Source of the DNA: Dermatophagoides farinae
Lineage: Eukaryota; Arthropoda; Arachnida; Sarcoptiformes; Pyroglyphidae
DNA: 64,000 nucleotides
Direction: 5' to 3'
Assembly: GCF_024713945.1 (NCBI RefSeq)
Contig: NC_134683.1
Span: 1,540,501 to 1,604,500 of the forward strand
Shown here one piece after another: positions 24,087 to 35,700 of the stretch. Under the pieces are notes generated by a model. It saw nothing but the letters and a program-made list of their open reading frames with translations. It searched no databases and was not told the origin of the DNA. The number at the start of each line of letters is the position of its first letter. Position 1 is the first letter of the stretch. The translations under genes and the position numbers were made by a program.

Positions 24087-25406
24087 TTAAAATGATGCAT
24101 TCATACATATTTTTTCATAAAACATTATAATCAATGGTATGTTCATCATAAGCATTTCAATATATTTGAATTTTGTAATGAAGAATAAATGACCACATGT
24201 GAAGCCAAGTTCATTTTTACTCATAACTTGTACAAATAGATTTGATTTTATTGTTGTTCGTCGTACAATATGTAATTTTTGTATTCTTAAATTCCGATTA
24301 TAGAATAATGTATCCGGTCCTGACCATTGTGTTCGTGCTAACCATTTGATTATCGATTTACAACAACGACGATTATATGATGGTAATCGTGCAACACGTG
24401 AATAAAGACTGGTTACACAAACAAATTCTGACATTAATGATAGAATGGCCATTAAACAATATTGACTTAGTTCTTTTTGTCTACTATAAAACATGCATGA
24501 TATTATGATGCTTGTTTTTGATACCGTTTCCATATACAAAAGCATCGAACCGAATGATTTATTGAAATCGGCAATTTCGGCATAAAGTTTGACATATTGT
24601 TGTTGAAACCGATTCCAGAATAATTGTTTCAATTCATTATTTTGCCAAGAACGTGTAAACATTCTCTTTGCAAGTCTATATAATTCTTCCAATTTTACTT
24701 GAAAAAATTCAATGACAAATACAATGAATGTTAAAACGGTCGTAAACATTTGTCCAAGAAGATAAGCTATATCTATACATATGAAAAAAAATATAGGCAT
24801 GCTTAAAATTAATTTTTTAAAAGTTGTAAGATTTTCCATATAGAATATGATGGCCCAATAATATCCGAATATAATTGTAAATATAGCATTGACAATATAT
24901 AATCGAAAAGTAGTTATTCCGATAAAATAAATAATGATATAGAATCGTTTTAAATATTTCAATGATTTTGTTGATAGTTCATTCTCATTATAATCAAGAT
25001 TATTAATGACAAATTGTACTAATGATGAACGATAATTTAAAGCATTGGTTGTTAAATGTAACCACATTGCTTCTAGTACGATCAACATAATGAATATTGC
25101 CAATATGAATATATCCATACGTTCAGTTTTTAGAATTCGTTCAAAATTATCATAACTCATAAATGGATGTGTATTTGGTAATAAAGCCAATAATCCAAGA
25201 CCAATTATTGCCACCCATGACAATGATGTAAACAATACTGTACTGCGAAATGTATTCCATGTCCATGGTATATTTTGATTTTGATAATCATCAATAGAAA
25301 ATTGTAATCGAAATGTATAGATTTTCATAAAATCAAAACCACGTATAAATATTGTTTTAAAGTCAGCTTTTTTCCATGATTCTGATATGATGGCCATTAT
25401 TTTCAA
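24087..25406 (-). CDS. Array receptor R3: divergent 7TM chemoreceptor
   Basis: A 439-aa, single-exon member with a clean family plan. The N-terminus reads MKIMAIISESWKK, then FRLQFSIDDY. Helices lie near residues 53-75, 94-115, 150-185, 195-232, 285-306, 315-335 and 415-435. Between them stand LNYRSSL, AYLLGQMF, VSKTSIIIS with FYSRQ, and RVARLPSYN. The C-terminal block is NLFVQVMSKNELGFTCGHLF, with a last helix ending LIIMFYEKI. Here NNR of the consensus reads KNE. Topology fits an arthropod gustatory/odorant receptor subunit. It lies on the minus strand and is followed by R4 in the same direction upstream. A GATATAAAAAG element is 90 bp upstream of the ATG. Confidence 0.8.
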   Translation of the reverse strand: MKIMAIISESWKKADFKTIFIRGFDFMKIYTFRLQFSIDDYQNQNIPWTWNTFRSTVLFTSLSWVAIIGLGLLALLPNTHPFMSYDNFERILKTERMDIFILAIFIMLIVLEAMWLHLTTNALNYRSSLVQFVINNLDYNENELSTKSLKYLKRFYIIIYFIGITTFRLYIVNAIFTIIFGYYWAIIFYMENLTTFKKLILSMPIFFFICIDIAYLLGQMFTTVLTFIVFVIEFFQVKLEELYRLAKRMFTRSWQNNELKQLFWNRFQQQYVKLYAEIADFNKSFGSMLLYMETVSKTSIIISCMFYSRQKELSQYCLMAILSLMSEFVCVTSLYSRVARLPSYNRRCCKSIIKWLARTQWSGPDTLFYNRNLRIQKLHIVRRTTIKSNLFVQVMSKNELGFTCGHLFFITKFKYIEMLMMNIPLIIMFYEKICMNASF

Positions 25407-25495
25407 TGTTTGAAATTTGAAGTTTTATTAAACAGTATTCTTAATGTTTGTATGGCTGAATGAATGAATGAAATGTTTTGTTTTGACAATCAACT

Positions 25496-25506
25496 CTTTT
25501 TATATC
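25496..25506 (-). promoter_or_regulatory. TATA-like element upstream of R3
   Basis: GATATAAAAAG on the minus strand, 90 bp upstream of the R3 start codon. R4 has GATATAAA at a similar distance. Confidence 0.45.
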
Positions 25507-26023
25507 TGCTGAACTACTAAAAAATTGTTCACCAATCGAACTGGAATCGAACCATTAATCATCTCAATAGATCGAACCATTAATTATCATTCATTCATTA
25601 TATATAAACCTAAAATTAATGAGTTCTGTATGAATTTTATTCAATGTCAAAACAAAATATACATTTATTTTGCACTGAATAAAATTTTTCATATTTCTCC
25701 ACATATATAAATATATGATTTGTGAAAAAAAAATTTGCACGGAATCGAAAACTATTTTTTTTAAAACCAAATTTTCTTTTTTTTCACCAATAATAATCGA
25801 TCATAAAACTTTGATGATGATCAAAACACAAACAGCAAACACTTATAGATGCTGTTGTGATGGCAACCATTTTTTTATTACTTTTTGATCAATTGATGAT
25901 CAATTTATTATTCTGGAATGAAATAAATTCGTAGAATTTTTTGCATGAAATTTTGAATTGTAATAAAAAGAAAATTCTCAAGAATCCTAATCATTATATA
26001 TTTTAATGTGCAAATAGCATTTC

Positions 26024-26060
<37 letters not shown>

Positions 26061-26096
26061 TGATACACAATACAATAATGTGTTGCAATCAAAAAT
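25507..26096. other. Spacer between receptors R4 and R3
   Basis: AT-rich DNA with A and T runs and an (AT)n tract at 26028-26056 close to the R4 stop. No gene and no receptor relic is recognised here. Confidence 0.6.
26028..26056. repeat. (AT)n microsatellite
   Basis: About 29 bp of perfect TA dinucleotides just 3' of receptor R4. Confidence 0.95.
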
Positions 26097-27413
26097 TTAA
26101 TGGAAAAAACGAATAATTTTTTTATAAAACATCATAATGACTGAAAAATTTAGTAAAAATAATTCTATACATTTATAACGTGTTATAAAGAATAAATGGC
26201 CACAATGGAAACCTAAACGATTGTTGGCCATTGTCTGTATGAATAGATTTGATTTAATCATCTGATACCAAATGATACGTTCTGAAATGATATTTAATTT
26301 TTTACCATCATTTTTACGATAATATTGTAATCGAGCCAACCAATTTGAAATGGATTTAATATATAAATGATTTATTGCCGGCAATCTTGCTATACGAAAA
26401 TAGATACCAGTTGTATATGGAAAAATGGCCAACATTGCACCGATGACCATTGTATTATGGAAATCCATTTGCCATTGAAAGCTATAATAAATACAGCTCA
26501 TTATGATGGCCGATTTTGAAATTAATTCAATGCACAGAAATATTCTGCTTGCCGTATGATTAAAATGTCTAATTTCAGCATATAATTGTACATATTCACA
26601 ATGGAATTGATTTCTGAATTTTAATATTTTTGTTTTATCGGCGAAATTTTTTGATTTTTCAACCAAATAATAATGATAATAAAATGGTGACAATTGTTGT
26701 AGCCATATTTTGAAAAATTCAATTATAAAAATGATGAAATTTAATGAATAAAATAATTGACCCAATAAATAGCATATATATGCAGTAATAATGACAATTG
26801 CTGGCACACTTATTATCAATTTCAATATGGTAATCTGATTATGTGAATAAAATATTATTGAACAATAAGTGAATAAAATATCGACGATAATCAATGCAAT
26901 GATCAGTGTATAATAAAATGTGACTGATAAAAAATCAGTAATAATATAGAAACGGATAAGATTTTGTCTTACACGTCTATCCAATCGTTTCGATATAAAT
27001 GATGACCATTTTTTAAAGGCAATAAAATTACTAATGGAACAACGATATTGTAGAACATTATTGATTAAATATAGCCATGTTAATTCCATTATAATGGATA
27101 TGATTATTAATTCAATGGCTAATAGATCATTTCGTTGTGAGCCTAACATTTGATCAAATAATTTTATATTAATGAAAAATGAATTTTCTGGATAATACAT
27201 ATCAATAGTAAATGAAATAATCATTGCCCATCCAATTATTGAAATGTATATGCCACGTTTAATTGAATGATTAGTTTTTGATATACGTCCAATACGATAA
27301 TCTGATAATGAATATTCCATACGTATTGTAAAATATTTCCAATGTTCAAATCCTTTATTGAATATCTGTTCAATTTGCAATTTTTTCATTGTAAATCGTT
27401 GTAATAAATTCAT
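26097..27413 (-). CDS. Array receptor R4: divergent 7TM chemoreceptor
   Basis: A 438-aa, single-exon member. The N-terminus has FTIRMEYSLSDYRIGRI, the best match to the family consensus at this site. Further landmarks are LQYRCSISNF, CYLLGQLF, ISKSAIIMS, a Phe-Arg-Ile variant of the RVARLP motif (FRIARLPAIN), NWLARLQ and the block NLFIQTMANNRLGFHCGHLF. The last helix ends VIMMFYKKI. About seven hydrophobic segments are present. Function is inferred as a chemosensory receptor-channel subunit. The start used here gives MNLLQRFTMKK. The inner Met at codon 9 is the other possibility. Confidence 0.8.
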   Translation of the reverse strand: MNLLQRFTMKKLQIEQIFNKGFEHWKYFTIRMEYSLSDYRIGRISKTNHSIKRGIYISIIGWAMIISFTIDMYYPENSFFINIKLFDQMLGSQRNDLLAIELIIISIIMELTWLYLINNVLQYRCSISNFIAFKKWSSFISKRLDRRVRQNLIRFYIITDFLSVTFYYTLIIALIIVDILFTYCSIIFYSHNQITILKLIISVPAIVIITAYICYLLGQLFYSLNFIIFIIEFFKIWLQQLSPFYYHYYLVEKSKNFADKTKILKFRNQFHCEYVQLYAEIRHFNHTASRIFLCIELISKSAIIMSCIYYSFQWQMDFHNTMVIGAMLAIFPYTTGIYFRIARLPAINHLYIKSISNWLARLQYYRKNDGKKLNIISERIIWYQMIKSNLFIQTMANNRLGFHCGHLFFITRYKCIELFLLNFSVIMMFYKKIIRFFH

Positions 27414-28364
27414 GTTTCAAACACCATTCATTTATTCATTCATACACACAATTCTTGAAGTCAAATGAGTAAATGTTGAAATAATGAATTTATATCAAAA
27501 ATTTTCGTTTGTCAATTTTTTTTTCTAAATTTCCTGTCCATAATCAATAATCAACAAACAAAATCATTAATATAGAACAAACAACAAAAACAACGAAAAA
27601 AAAAATGTTTGTTTTGCAATCGTTATTGTATACACACATTAATGTTGTTATTAAGGTGGAAAAAAAACGAAATTTTTAAATGAAAATTTTTCATTCAGTC
27701 GTGTTCTAGCTAATCGATGAATGTATGGAGAGTTTTTCATTTACTTTCATTTTTTTTTTATTTGTTTTTTATTTGATTCAAATGTTTAATTGGAACAACA
27801 ACAAGAGAAATTCAAAATTCAAAACTAACGGTATGGTTTAACAAGAATAATTCAATTTGTGTATAGTGCAGTAATTTTTTTTTCTTCATTTAATGTACCA
27901 CCATGTAAAATGTTTCATGCTTATTTTAAAATAAAATGAATAAAAATTCACAAAAATTTCTCATCTTAAAGTCATTTAGTTGAATTGGTTCTATGTGTAC
28001 AAAAGTGAATGTCACCCAAAAATGTCTAATGATAAAGCCCAAAAAGTTAAATATATTTTTTCGGTTTTTGTAATTGCAAAAAAAAAATATATCAGAACCA
28101 GGTTACCAGGTGATTGAATGATGATGATGATGATTATGATTATGATGATGAAAAACATGAAACACACGACATGACACTCATTTCTATTTATTTTTTTTCG
28201 TGTAATGACGTACAGTTGATTATAGTTGCACAACAGGTGTATTATTTCGGCCATAATTATCACTAATCGACCATAATATTGGACATATGTTCGGCGGTGG
28301 TGGTGATGGTGGTGGTGGTAGTGGTGATTAAGATGATATTGATCAGGAAGTATGATGATTCAAT
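27414..28364. other. Spacer upstream of R4
   Basis: About 950 bp. On the minus strand GATATAAATT at 27487-27496 lies about 80 bp upstream of the R4 ATG and may be its TATA element. The remainder is AT-rich with (GAT)n and (GGT)n tracts. No gene is recognised. Confidence 0.5.
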
Positions 28365-28868
28365 TTATCGACCATAACCAATAGCTGGACCATAAAATGG
28401 ATGTACTACTTTTCGATAATAATCATATGCAGGCAATACAGTTTTACATTCATCTTCAACAATGATTCTATGAAATTTATGAAAAAACAAAAAAAAATGA
28501 TCAATTTCAAAGAATTTCTTCTTTCATTATAAAAAAAACTTACATTTTACCACGTTTATTTCGTTTTTTATGACCTTTAACTATGATATTTGGTGTGTTA
28601 CAATTTTTACCACCAAATACAAAACTAAAAGTTCCAAAAAAAATTCATAAAATTTTTCATTGATTCAACAAATATTGAAAACTTACACATCATTACCGGC
28701 ACCTTTTTTGCCAGCAATTTTAATGATATAGGCAATTTTTGTATCAATAATCACAATCATCATCGATGACCATATAACAATGATGAAAAATATTATGAAT
28801 AAAATCGATGATGATGATGATGATGATGATTGCTGATATCGGTGTTGTTTATGTTGAAATAGTTTCAT
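28365..28868 (-). CDS. Small secreted or membrane-anchored protein, three exons
   Basis: Exons are 28868-28687, 28624-28544 and 28467-28365. Both introns (62 and 76 bp) start GTAAGT and end TTAG or ATAG, and all phases fit, giving 121 aa. The N-terminus is a Gln/Ser-rich cytosolic-looking stretch, then a strong hydrophobic segment (about residues 23-45), so it is a signal anchor or uncleaved signal. The rest is small and basic: FGGKNCNTPN, then KGHKKRNKRGK (a possible dibasic processing site), then EDECKTVLPAYDYY, ending YGPAIGYGR. The lumenal part has two Cys, which could pair. The family is not recognised. Three matched splice sites make the model convincing despite its size. Confidence 0.72.
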
Positions 28869-30128
28869 CGTATTTTTGTTTTATTTTTTATTTATTTTTT
28901 TTTTTTTTTTGAGGAATGTAAAATTATAAAAAAAAACATTCACCAGAAAATAAAAGAAACGAAACTATCAATGATCATAACATTTCATCGTCCAAAATCA
29001 ATGTGGTGGTGATTATCATTTGTTTCATTCCAACACTTTTTTTTGTTTGTTTGTTTGTTTGAAAAAGTTTTTTATTCGGTTTTATTCGATCCAGAAATGG
29101 AATACACACAATGCAGTGAAACAAAAAAAAAGTAGCGCATGTAAATTTAATTATTATTTTTTTTTCATTATTCAAACGAAAGAGAAACCTGTCCCGTTGT
29201 ATTACTGAAATCATGTGTTTGTGGTAAAAAGGTATTACACACACACACACTCAGACACATTTTCTGGTAATAAATAAAGATGAAATCAAATCGATTGACG
29301 ATTGTGTCAATTCCTTGATGATAGATTGATTGATTGATTGATTGATTGAATGTCGTTCAATAGGAACAACAACAACAACGACAACAACTTGATGAAATAA
29401 TCAATTTTTCTCATTCTTTATATGCTTTGTTTGCCAAATTGAATCATATTGTTCAATTTTTTTTGGATTTTTTTTTAAATTAATTTTGATATTACCCGGA
29501 TGATAATGTTCTGTTTTTTTTTTTTTTTTTGATTCGAAATCAATTTCCGTTTCGGGTGATTTTTTTTTGTTGTTGTTGTTGCAATGAATTGATTTTGATT
29601 ATCTTGAATGGAAAAAATAAAATTTTCCTCTACGTTTTATTTTTTGAAGTTCAAGTGAAACTTGTTCACACACTTTAAAACAAACAAAATCTGTCTTAAT
29701 TTAGTGAGTCACAATTTGGTTGTCCACTGATAAAATGAACAAAGATTTTTTTTTTGGACCAATGGTCGAGGTTAATGGATTTTTATTGTTTTTTTTTCTC
29801 TCTCTCTCTCTTTATTTGTTCATTCATTGTGTTGTTGGTTGTGTGTTCATTCTTCAAAGACGAAAAAAGAAAAAGTTCAATTTCAAACCTGTTGAAGCGT
29901 TTCACATGCCCGTTGAATTTGTAATTACCGACTAAAAAAAAAAAATTTTTTTTTTTCACATTTTTTTAGACAAATTGAGAAATTATCCGATTCGTTGCCA
30001 AATGTTTCCGATGATGATGGTGGTGGTAGAAATTCGACAACACACAAAAAATTTAGGTCAAAAAATTTTTTTATTTTTTCATTTTCTTTAATCATTAGAA
30101 ATGACAAAAATAAACAAACAAACAAAAT
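28869..30128. other. Intergenic region with simple repeats
   Basis: 1.26 kb with A/T runs, (CAA)n near 29365-29390, (GATT)n near 29325-29350 and a (TC)n tract near 29799-29812. No credible gene is seen. Confidence 0.6.
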
Positions 30129-31774
30129 TTATTCAATTGGATCACATCCACATTCATGACGAAATTGAATGATTTTTTTCATAAATTTTTCATCATTAAA
30201 TCGATTACATTTTTCATCATTATTATGGCCATGTTCATAAATGTAATGTAATTCTTGTCGTTGATTATCATGATCTACTGATTCGGTTGTAGATTTTTGT
30301 CTGGATAGCATTAGTTGATGACATTTATCAGCAAATTTTTCCACACGTTTTACATTAAAACAGGCACGTGATAATAATTGCATTGCAATACGATCAGTTT
30401 CTTGTTCTAATGTTTCAGAATAATTCATTTTCGACAACATTTTCCTATATTTTTCATAGCAAATATCACGTGCCCATTCATCGGATGTGATTATAAAACG
30501 AAAAAAATTGGTCAATTTTTCTTTCAACAATTCATTCGGATGAAAAATCCACATTAATCGACTTGAATATATCATACAAAGGCCTTTCCAGATTTGTGTT
30601 GGACGAAGATTTGATAACTATATGGTGGTTGAGTGGATGAATTATTAGAAAAAAAAAATCAATTTAATTTCATTAGTCAATCATTAAACACATACCGGTT
30701 CACGATAATGTTTTAAAATTACATGCGATAATGAATGTGCAATTAAATAGGCAAGCTGATGTTCATCATCATCGCAAAGATCAACTAATTTTTTCGTTAG
30801 TATTAAAAATTTTTCCGAACATATTGTTTGTGAATAAAAATGTTCATCATCATCATCAATAATTATTGTCGACCATGTTGTATCAATATGTTTTTCATCA
30901 TCAATATATTCTTTATTCGTTTCGATTAATTTCTTTAGGATTTTATCACACATTTGAATGGATTTATGTGATGATTGTAAAAATTTACCATCATATTCAA
31001 CAAGTAGATCATTTAGTAACAGTTGTTCGTAAAGTTCATTGATAGCTATTTGAATGAGAGAAAACAAAAAAAATGAATGAATGAATGTTATAATTAATTA
31101 CAAAAAAAACAAACATATCCACTTACTATCAGGTAGCAATCGTATAAAATATCGATCGGTTATTTCATGTTTTTTTGTCATAGAAGCCAGAAAAACAATG
31201 TGTATTATTATGATTGCAAAAATGAATATAACGTATTGAACACCATTGAATACCATAGAATTGATTTTTTCTTGTCGTGATGATTCTATCCATTCGCCTA
31301 TTGCACTATTGTGATGAAAAATCAATACAAATATTAATAGCACAACACAATTGAAACAATCCAGAAAAAAAACAAATCTTACACTGGTCTCCATAGAATC
31401 ATACGAAAAAGAAAATTTTTTTCCGATAAATTTTTCATTTGAATTAATAATGATGAAAATTGTTTACCAGTAATTACTGGCTGTTCAGCAATTTGAGCAT
31501 TTATAACACGTGGTTCAGATTTTTTTGTTATTTCTAAATTATCGGACGATGTTGATTGGACAATTTTTGTTAATTGAATTTTTGATCGTTTTGGATCATT
31601 ATCATTGATGTTTGATGATGATGATGATGAAAAGAATTTCGATGACAATATGAACGATGATTTATAGTGAAATTTTCTATACAACGCCAATCTTAACTCT
31701 GATGATGATGATGACGATGAATATGAACATAGAATAAATCGATAATGGTGATTATAACGAGCTAGAAACGTCAT
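30129..31774 (-). CDS. OMA1-like: OMA1-like mitochondrial M48 protein with altered active site
   Basis: Four exons: 31774-31383, 31305-31127, 31045-30696 and 30617-30129. The introns are 77, 81 and 78 bp, with GT/AG ends and consistent phases, giving about 469 aa. The N-terminus is Ser/Arg-rich without acids, like a mitochondrial presequence. One membrane helix lies near residues 155-175. The following region aligns by eye with OMA1, the inner-membrane stress protease that cleaves OPA1. At the zinc site, where OMA1 has HExxH, the sequence reads AHSLSHVILKH. Both His remain but the catalytic Glu is Ser. The downstream ligand region is kept (LEQETDRIA, compare EAEADKIG), as is the C-terminal CGCDP. 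It may be a pseudoprotease, or a degenerating gene. Confidence 0.75.
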
Positions 31775-31923
31775 TTTTTCTCACAAAGAAAAAAAAAGAA
31801 TTACGAATTCAGAATTGAAAAAAAAAACAAAAAAAAAATTCTAGAGATCAGCTGATTTGAGCCAAACAAAAAAAAAGCAGCATGAAACTGTGGGGTGGCA
31901 CATGCGTGAATTCAATATGAAAA

Positions 31924-32753
31924 TCAAATGGTATTCATTGGTGTTGTGGTAATTATTCGTTCAGAATCAATGAATGCCGATTCTTTTTGATTTTGTTGTT
32001 GTTGTTGTTGTTTCGTATCGGTTGACATTATAGAATTATGATCATGATCATTATGATTATGATTAATAATCCATTCATTTGTTAATTCAATTGGATTGAA
32101 ACCTGTTGGCGTTGGTTTTATTGATGGTGCAATCTGATAAATATGATCATCAACATTATCATTATTTTTGTTGTTGTTGTTATAGTTGTACCTAGAAAAC
32201 GACGTTTCATCATATTAGATGTTTGTAATTCTTCTAAAAAACGTTTTTGTAAACGTCTTTTATGAATGATTTCTAATTTCATTTTCAAATACATTGATAA
32301 TAGATATGAAAATGTAAATAATGATGATATAATTTGCAACAAAATTATTGACCATCTATATGATTGAATGGCCATCGACAATGTGGCCAGAATTAAATTC
32401 AAACTTGCAGCTGTAATAAGAAAGAAAAAATGTTCTTTAAATGTGGCCAATAATGTAACCAAAGTAATTATGAATGTGGCCAAATATGAACCAAGTAAAA
32501 TAATAATCAAATCATCATCATTTGAATTTTGGACAAGAAATAAATGTCTTATAAACAAAGTGATTAAACCGATGATCAATAATGATAATGTACAAATAAG
32601 CATATATTTGAATATGTTGACAATACTTATTTCATCATCATCATCATCATCATCGTCATCATTATCGTGATGATTATGATGTGAACGATATGATGTTGTA
32701 TGATGATAAACATCGCAGGTATCCATTTTATCATCATTACATTGAATCATCAT
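31924..32753 (-). CDS. Tetraspan membrane protein with possible frame-switched tail
   Basis: The main frame runs 32753-32118 (211 aa). It starts with His/Asp-rich cytosolic sequence, then four helices near residues 47-72, 80-104, 109-131 and 134-155, then a basic helix. From about 32190 the main frame turns into poor Thr/Ile/Met sequence. The next frame is open for 89 codons (32190-31924) and encodes a normal polar tail (IAPSIKPTPTGFNPIEL, then a Gln run). The switch lies at TTTTCTAG|G, which looks like a splice acceptor, but I found no donor of matching phase. Either a one-base shift or an unrecognised intron joins the two. The family is unknown. The coordinates given cover both parts. Confidence 0.55.
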
Positions 32754-35700
32754 TTTGTTGAATTTTGAACAACAACAGCAACGACAACAAAATCACAAAT
32801 GATGATTAAATATCAATCTTGCAATATAACAAGAATGGAATTCGATTTGGTTGGTATGTAAAAGAAAAAGGTAACAATAAGGATTAGAAGATGTTGACGA
32901 TGATGATGGTCGATGATGATGAGTCATATCCTTTTTTCAAATCATCATCTTAGCAAGAATTATTTGCAATAACTCGTTCACTTATACACACACTCAAAAA
33001 AAAAAAAAAAAACTTATGACTTGCTCGTCGTTGCCGGTTTTTTTCCATTCCACTTTTTGGTTGTTGTGTGATATTAATTTCGGTGAGTGACTGTCTGTCT
33101 GTGTCTGTGTGTGTGTGTATGTTTGTTCGTGGATGTGAATTGCAATGCAACAAGCTATTACATTGAAATGAATGTGGTCAACATTCTCGTTGAATCATCA
33201 TCATCATCAAATAAAACAACAACAACCAAACAAACAAGAAAAAGGTAAGATGCAATCAAAAATTTCGGCTATATATTCACACACAGATATATAAACATGA
33301 ATGTTGTTGATGAACTAGAGACATTATTAAACTCGAACTTGGTTATTGAAAAAAAAAAGATTTTTTTTTTGTTTTGTTTTCATTTCTCATTTTTTATCAT
33401 TTTGATTGCTACTGGAACATATTGTGTGTGTGTGTATGTATGTCTTCCAGTTATTAACATTTCTGACATATACAAATCTGTTCCAGCAGCAGTATATTTT
33501 GATGATGATGATGATGATGATGATGGTGGCTTCCTCCTTTTTTTTCCCCAGCTAATAGGTAGAGGCAAGGCGTACGTCTCTCATCATTATCATCGTGATT
33601 GAAATTATTATTGTTGATAATGATGATTCTTCGTCCGAATTATATAAATTTTATTTTCCTATAAATTATACGGTTTTGTTTTTTTTTATAGCCAGGTGTT
33701 TTTTGTGTTGAGAGCTGAAAGGTTTCCATGTCGTTGACGTTGTCTTGACGTTCATTTTTTTTTTTGTTTTGTTTCTAAGCGACAAATAGTTTTTGAAACT
33801 TGGTTTTTTTTATCATTCGTTTCATTTATTGGTCATTGATTTTCATTGACATACATTAACGAGCACCCGTCTGTAGGTGTAAAATATAAAATTAGGTTTT
33901 TTTAAAAAAAAAGACAACGGTCGTTCACCATTTTATGTTTGATTTGATTTTTTCATACCTGGCAACCAATGATTATGATGATGATGATGGATTTGTAAAC
34001 AAAAAACAATATGGCGTCATAATGATTTTGGATTTGAAAATATTCAATTGCAAATCGAATCGATTGATTTTTTTTTCTCGAACGAATTAATCGTTTCCTT
34101 GCTGTGTACATTTTTTTGCCATTCATAAACAACGTGATGAACGCAAAAGAAAAAGAAAGAAATTCGACAAGTTGATAAACTTTAAACAGGAATGTTTTTT
34201 TTTTGTAGATCATTGCTCTCCCCCTACCACCACCACCACCACCAATATTGAACACGAACAACAACAGCAATAAAAATGAAAGGAAAAAAATTGAAAAAAA
34301 ATGACGATGATGATGATCAGACAAGGAGAAAAAAAAACAGAAAAAATCGTCATTGTTAACGCCCACTTAATTGTAGTATACCAATGGTGATAGTGGTCAT
34401 CGTCATCATAATCATCATCATCATCATCATTGATCATGTCGGCATTACATACATTAATAATTTGTCGACAATGACCACCACCACTATTACTATTCATCAT
34501 TTAAGAAGAAAGAAGGTTATAACCGATTGACGATTTGAAATTCCAATGGTTCTTTTCCCAGGTGAACGATACTGTTCATATCATCATCATCATATGTTAT
34601 GGATGTTCATCATCATTGTCGTGATCATCATCATTCGAATATGAACGACGTTGTCAAATTCAAACCAAAAAAAAAAAAATGTTTGTGGTCATTTTCAAAA
34701 AAAAAATCAATCATCGATCGATCGATCGAAAATTGTTGCAAGTCATTTAAATATTTTGGCCATATCACCACAAAACAAAATTAATGATGATGATAATATT
34801 GGCCACAGTGGAGGTGGTGGTGGTGGTATCTCACACGAATAATCATCCTCATTTTGGACTTCGGTGATCAGAATTTGATGATCATTAAACAAAAAAAAAA
34901 CTCGGTCCGTGAGAAGTGCCCTAAAGGTAATTTTCGGTATGTTTCGGGGGTGGTTGTATGGATGGATGGATGGATGATGATGATTGAATATTTACCTGAA
35001 CAACAAACCTAAAACAAAAAAAAATATACAAATTCAATCAATTGGGTCTTCTTTTCTCATTCATTGTAGTCATCGATATCCAGATAATTGATGGTTTCCA
35101 ATTTTTATCCAAATAATAAATTTCACAAGTGTGTGTAGGTGTGTGTGGGAAATTGGTAGAATACAAATTCCAGTTGCAAAATTTTTTTTTGCATGAATTC
35201 TTACAAAGAGAAAAAAATGTATGGAATGTTGATAATTCTGGAATTTTTATTCGTTGCCGTAACATTGAAAAAAAATCCATGCGTTTTTTGTCCACCATCA
35301 TTTTTTTTTATCGGACATTATCGACATGTTCAAAATAATCGTGCAGAATCATTTTGTCTATTCTGTATTTGGAAATAGTAACACTTGAATGACTGGCTGA
35401 TTTTTTTTTTACTATGATGGACCACAGTACACACACACAATCAACCTAATGTACTAAAATTATCAGTTAACACGAGTGGTCAATTAAAAAAAAAAACTAC
35501 GACATTGACGACCATTGAAGACCATCGTCATCATCATCATCATGATAATGATAAAGACCATGTTTTTTTTCGTATTTTGCACGACGACGACGACGACGAT
35601 GAAAACGACTAAATGATGATGATGATGATGACCTCCTACTCTTCCTCCCACTATTTCACTTATATGTAAACTTTCTAAAATAGCAAATGTTTTGTTGTTG

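Noticed and set aside
33297-33602. A 101-codon frame with a membrane-like segment and an Asp run
   Set aside because: The Asp run is a (GAT)n repeat and the remainder is T-rich intergenic sequence. There is no motif or splice support.
34210-34500. Frames with Cys and Val runs on the minus strand
   Set aside because: They are products of (CAA)n, (ACC)n and (CAT)n repeats read in different phases.
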